Source of the DNA: Propionibacteriaceae bacterium UBA5174
GTDB lineage: Bacteria; Actinomycetota; Actinomycetes; Propionibacteriales; Propionibacteriaceae
Direction of reading: 5' to 3'
Assembly (NCBI GenBank): GCA_002413345.1
Contig: DHWU01000017.1
Location: 24,213 to 31,286 of the forward strand
DNA: 7,074 bases
The notes beneath the pieces were generated by a model, which was not told the origin of the DNA, did not search any database, and was given only the letters and a program-made list of their open reading frames with translations. The position numbers were made by a program, and so were the translations under genes. Shown piece by piece: positions 4,262 to 7,074 of this stretch. Positions within the stretch are counted from its first letter, which is position 1; every line of letters begins with the position of its first letter.

Positions 4262-5107
4262 ATGCTCATTCCCAGTGCTGAGTACGTGGATCGAATCCTG
4301 AATGAAGACGTTCCCTACCTCGATTTGACCACCTACCTGCTGGACCTGCCGTCCATCCCAGGGCAGATGACTTTCACCGCACGACACCGAGTGGTCGCTG
4401 CCGGGATCCCACTGGTGCGGGCGGTGCTAGAGCGGCTCGGCGCCGAGATTGTCTCGGCGGTGACTAGCGGCACTGAATTGGCTGCGGGGCAGGCATTGCT
4501 TTCGGCGGCAGGGCCACCGGCGGTGCTCCACCAAGGCTGGAAAGTGGGGGCCAACGTCTTTGAGTCGGCCTGCGGAATCGCCACTCGGACCGCGGAGTTG
4601 GTGGCGGCTGCGCGCGCCACGAATCCCGAGATTGAGGTGTTCACTACCCGCAAGGTGATGCCTGGCACCAAGGAGTTGGCGCTCGAGGCGATCCTCGCCG
4701 GTGGCGCCCTCCCGCATCGGTTGGGTCTGTCCGAGACGGTGTTGATCTTTGATCAACACACGGCCTTCATTGGCGGTCTGGACGGACTGATCCAGCGGCT
4801 GCCGCGGTTGGCTGCGCGGGCGTGCGAAAAGTTGGTGTTGGTCGAGGTTTCGACTGCCGCGCAGGCAATCGCGGTGGCTAAAGCCGGGGCGGGCGGGATC
4901 CAATTCGACAAAGTCCCAGCTGGGCCGCTGGCCGAGATGGTCAAGACGGTGCGCGCCGCAGTACCGGGGGTCCGATTGATCGCCGCCGGTGGGATCAGCT
5001 CCAGCAATGCCGCCGAATATGCCGCTACTGGGGTGGATGCGCTTGCCACCTCGTGGATGTACGGCGGGACTCCGGCCGACATTGGGGTGACAATAGAGCC
5101 GCGCTGA
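4262..5107 (+). CDS. modD: ModD, NadC-like phosphoribosyltransferase-family protein of molybdenum clusters
   Basis: A 281-residue cytoplasmic protein of the quinolinate phosphoribosyltransferase fold. The N-terminal VPYLDLTTYLL (17-27) is the ModD/NadC opening motif (NadC usually has GDLT). TTRKVMPG (128-135) carries the Arg-Lys pair that contacts substrate in NadC. PHRLGLSETVLIFDQH (151-166), LVEVST (193-198), QFDK (214-217) and AAGGISSSNA (241-250) form the barrel active site. NadC itself normally clusters with nadA/nadB; the mod genes here, the departures from NadC motifs (MPG then TK in place of GLR), and the length point to ModD. ModD's reaction has not, to my knowledge, been established. 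GAAAGGG at 4248-4254 supports the start. It is separated from modABC by mop, so it has its own promoter. Confidence 0.88.
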   Translation: MLIPSAEYVDRILNEDVPYLDLTTYLLDLPSIPGQMTFTARHRVVAAGIPLVRAVLERLGAEIVSAVTSGTELAAGQALLSAAGPPAVLHQGWKVGANVFESACGIATRTAELVAAARATNPEIEVFTTRKVMPGTKELALEAILAGGALPHRLGLSETVLIFDQHTAFIGGLDGLIQRLPRLAARACEKLVLVEVSTAAQAIAVAKAGAGGIQFDKVPAGPLAEMVKTVRAAVPGVRLIAAGGISSSNAAEYAATGVDALATSWMYGGTPADIGVTIEPR

Positions 5108-5163
5108 ACGCGGTGGGCCCGACTACGCTGGGCTGGTCTGGAAATGGAATCTTGGAGGGGGCC

Positions 5164-6387
5164 GTGGATCGGCTGAAAAAATGGGGTAGTGCGGTCCTGC
5201 TCGCACTACCGCCGTTATTTGCCGCTGGATTTGTTGCAGTTGGCGGTGAGGCGCCGTGGCCCTGGGCTCCGCAAATGGCCGACTTTGACGTCTATCGCCG
5301 TGCCGGTGCGCTGGTGCTGACCGGAGGCGACATCTTCCAGCCCGCGCGTTTGCCTTGGGTGTATCCGCCATTCGCGGCACTGCTCGCGGTGCCGCTGGCG
5401 CTGCCGCCATTGTCGGTCATCACTGCAGTCTGGGTGGCGCTGAGTGTGTTGGCGCTGGCGGCGATTGGGTACCGACTTGGGTATTCGGGATGGCAGCTGA
5501 GCCTGCTGGTTACTGCCTCAATTCTGTTGATCTCTCCGATCAGGCAGACGGTGTGGCTTGGTCAGCTCGGGATCTTGTTGGTAGCTGCGGCGGTGCTTGA
5601 TTCGATGCCGGGGCCGAGATTCTTTCGCCGACGGATACTGCCGGAGGGGTGGTTGACTGGCCTTGCGACTGCGGTCAAACTCACTCCTGCGGTAATCGCG
5701 GCGCACAACTTCTTGGTCGGCAAACGGCGATCGGCGTGGACGGCATTTGCCGCCTTCGTTGCTGCCACCGCAATCGGCTTCGTGGTGCTGTGGGCGCCGT
5801 CGGTGCACTACTGGCTCCAACTCGGTGGCGGAGATTCGGGCACGAATAACGGCATCATCTATGGCGCCAACCAATCGCTGCTGGCGTTGTGGGCCCGCTT
5901 GGCGCACAGCTCGTCCATGGGCGGAATCTGGTTGAGCGTGCTGGGGCTGGCTCTGGGGCTTTGGGCTGCAACCTTGATGTATCGATGCGGTCAGGCCAGG
6001 TTGGCGTTGGTGCTGGCCGGTGTTACGGGGCTGTTGGCTTCGCCAATCTCGTGGTCGCATCACTATGTCTGGGTACTGCCGTTGGTGGTCATCTTGTGGC
6101 AGGAGACCACGCTGCCGGGCTACTTCCGTTGGCCAGCGATGGGTTATGGCTTGTGGGTGATAAATGCCCCATTCATGTCTGTGCGGATGGGCGGTGACGT
6201 CGAGTTTGGCTACAACTGGTGGGAGTTGTTTGTCGACGACCTTGGAATTGTTGCTGGCGTGCTGCTGTTGGCGGGGGCGGCAGCCACCGCGCTGGGCCCC
6301 TGGGGCAGACGCAAGCTGGCGGTTGTTGCCGAGGCAGACACTGCCTCGATTCAGGCCTGCCCGACTCAGCTTCAAGGCGCGGAATAG
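5164..6387 (+). CDS. GT87-family membrane mannosyltransferase (DUF2029)
   Basis: A 407-residue polytopic membrane protein of the GT-C fold, family GT87, which in actinobacteria includes polyprenol-phosphate-mannose-dependent alpha-mannosyltransferases such as PimE and Rv2181. About ten hydrophobic segments are visible. Family features are the acidic first loop ADFDVYRRAG (Asp40, Asp42), VYPPFAALLAVPLALPPL (from about 66), the KLTP motif (172-175), GANQSLLALW (from 234) and SPISWSHHYVW (293-303). The start is GTG at 5164, set by the strong GGAGGGGG at 5154-5161; the in-frame ATG at 5053 lies inside modD and is rejected. It follows modD by 56 bp on the same strand and may be read through from it, but its role is probably cell-envelope glycolipid or glycan synthesis, unrelated to molybdenum. 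The precise acceptor is unknown. Confidence 0.87.
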   Translation: MDRLKKWGSAVLLALPPLFAAGFVAVGGEAPWPWAPQMADFDVYRRAGALVLTGGDIFQPARLPWVYPPFAALLAVPLALPPLSVITAVWVALSVLALAAIGYRLGYSGWQLSLLVTASILLISPIRQTVWLGQLGILLVAAAVLDSMPGPRFFRRRILPEGWLTGLATAVKLTPAVIAAHNFLVGKRRSAWTAFAAFVAATAIGFVVLWAPSVHYWLQLGGGDSGTNNGIIYGANQSLLALWARLAHSSSMGGIWLSVLGLALGLWAATLMYRCGQARLALVLAGVTGLLASPISWSHHYVWVLPLVVILWQETTLPGYFRWPAMGYGLWVINAPFMSVRMGGDVEFGYNWWELFVDDLGIVAGVLLLAGAAATALGPWGRRKLAVVAEADTASIQACPTQLQGAE

Positions 6388-6406
6388 CCGGCGGGCTAGA
6401 CTGGTT
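6381..6406 (+). promoter_or_regulatory. sigma-R/sigma-H-type promoter of clpB
   Basis: GGAAT (6381-6385), exactly 18 nt, then GTT (6404-6406) matches the GGAAT-N18-GTT consensus of the actinobacterial disulfide/heat-stress sigma factors SigR and SigH. It overlaps the stop codon of the glycosyltransferase gene. Transcription would begin near 6412, inside the HAIR operator. In mycobacteria clpB is known to be SigH-dependent. The sequence match is exact, but activity is inferred. Confidence 0.55.
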
Positions 6407-6424
6407 GAGTCTGGTGTACTCAAC
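6404..6424. promoter_or_regulatory. HAIR operator for HspR upstream of clpB
   Basis: GTTGAGT-N7-ACTCAAC is a perfect 7-bp inverted repeat whose inner part equals the HspR-associated inverted repeat CTTGAGT-N7-ACTCAAG except for the outermost base pair. HspR is the MerR-family repressor of dnaK and clpB operons in actinobacteria. The site lies 40 bp before the clpB start and overlaps the -10 and start point of the sigma-R/H-like promoter, so binding would block transcription. Confidence 0.85.
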
Positions 6425-6463
6425 TTTGCTGGAATACCTTGCTGACAAGGAGTAATGGCCCTG

Positions 6464-7074
6464 ATGGACACTGAAAAACTGACCACTCGAAGCAGGGACG
6501 CCGTTTCGGCGGCCATCCGCACGGCCCTCACTAAGGGAAATCCGAATGCGGAGCCGGTGCACCTATTGCAGGCACTGCTTCTGGTGCCCGACAACACCAT
6601 CGCCCCGCTGCTGAATTCGATCGGGGTGGATCCGCAGGTGGTCAGTGCTGCCGCCCAGGGTGCGATCACAAAGCTGCCAAGCGCTCAGGGTTCCTCTGTT
6701 ACCCAGCCTCAGCTATCTGGGGGTCTGGCCCGGGTAATGGCAGATGCACAGACTCGTGCGGCACAACTTGGGGATGCTTTCGTAGCGACCGAGCATCTCT
6801 TGCTGGCGCTGACTTCGGTGCCCACTGATGCCAAGAAGATTCTGGATCAATTGGGCGTCACTACGGCCAAGATCACTGAGGCATTCAATGCTGCTCGCGG
6901 CGACAAGCGAGTCACTTCCGCAGAGGATGAAGGCAGCGAATCGGCTCTGGACAAGTACTCCGTGGATCTGACGGCCAAGGCTCGCGACGGGCGGCTTGAC
7001 CCGGTAATCGGACGGGACGCCGAGATTCGGCGCGTGGTTCAGGTGCTCGCCCGTCGCACCAAGAACAACCCGGT
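6464..7074 (+). CDS. clpB: ClpB disaggregase, N-terminal part (runs off window)
   Basis: The hexameric AAA+ chaperone that, with DnaK, rescues aggregated proteins in the cytosol. The 203 visible codons cover the double-repeat Clp_N domain (MDTEKLTTRSRDAVSAAI to about residue 145, including HLLQALL and EHLLLAL, one in each repeat). The linker and beginning of the first nucleotide-binding domain follow (ALDKYSVDLTAKARDGRLDP, then VIGRDAEIRRVVQVLARR). The window ends at TKNNP, just before Walker A. Two in-frame ATGs compete: 6455 lies only 2 nt after AAGGAG (6447-6452), while 6464 lies 11 nt after it and gives the MD- start usual for actinobacterial ClpB, so 6464 is preferred. A HAIR operator and a sigma-R/H-like promoter lie directly upstream. 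Confidence 0.95.
   Translation, partial: MDTEKLTTRSRDAVSAAIRTALTKGNPNAEPVHLLQALLLVPDNTIAPLLNSIGVDPQVVSAAAQGAITKLPSAQGSSVTQPQLSGGLARVMADAQTRAAQLGDAFVATEHLLLALTSVPTDAKKILDQLGVTTAKITEAFNAARGDKRVTSAEDEGSESALDKYSVDLTAKARDGRLDPVIGRDAEIRRVVQVLARRTKNNP

Noticed and set aside
5099..5113. CCGCG-CTGAA-CGCGG dyad over the modD stop codon
   Set aside because: A 5-bp stem without a T-run is too weak to call a terminator.
5518..6669. 383-codon minus-strand open frame
   Set aside because: It is antisense to the GT87 gene and clpB start, with a low-complexity Arg/Gln/Pro-rich product typical of GC-rich antisense frames.
1..7074. CRISPR arrays, tRNA or rRNA genes, insertion sequences
   Set aside because: No regularly spaced repeats, tRNA-like cloverleaf, rRNA segments, transposase or terminal inverted repeats were seen on either strand.

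Overview
The window carries a molybdenum-handling gene cluster next to the start of a nitrogenase iron-protein gene, followed by two genes unrelated to molybdenum. The organism is most likely a diazotrophic actinobacterium. The evidence is the GC-rich codon usage, a GT87-type polyprenol-phosphate-mannose-dependent glycosyltransferase, an actinobacterial-style ClpB, an HspR-type HAIR operator (TTGAGT-N7-ACTCAA) and a sigma-R/sigma-H-like promoter (GGAAT-N18-GTT) in front of clpB. Genus cannot be set from this sequence.

Layout. Positions 1-47 (minus strand) hold the first 15 codons of nifH, running out of the window. Positions 48-588 are a long divergent control region. Going towards the mod genes it holds a hairpin that would lie in the nifH leader, a GlnR-box-like palindrome, an AT-rich patch, a strong GC-rich hairpin, and three copies of the palindrome CCGCAGNTGCGG. 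Positions 589-3702 form a tight plus-strand operon: a small HTH-molbindin fusion regulator, then modA (lipoprotein molybdate-binding protein), modB (permease) and modC (ATPase). A hairpin sits between modA and modB, and modB and modC overlap by 4 bp. A bidirectional terminator at 3728-3763 separates modC from a convergent gene for a free-standing 70-residue molbindin (mop, minus strand). A 270-bp intergenic region follows, with a fourth near-perfect copy of the palindrome, and then modD (plus strand). After that come a GT87 membrane glycosyltransferase gene and the 5' part of clpB.

How the parts fit. ModABC imports molybdate. Mop probably binds or buffers it inside the cell. ModD is a NadC-like enzyme of unsettled function that recurs in mod operons. 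The HTH-Mop protein has a DNA-binding head and a molybdate-binding tail, so it is the natural candidate to read cytoplasmic molybdate. The shared palindrome lies in front of its own operon and in the mop/modD intergenic region, and is the natural candidate for its operator. Since nifH diverges from the same control region, molybdenum supply and nitrogenase expression may be co-regulated, with a possible GlnR input for nitrogen status. The regulator-operator pairing is inferred from sequence alone and is the most interesting part of the window.
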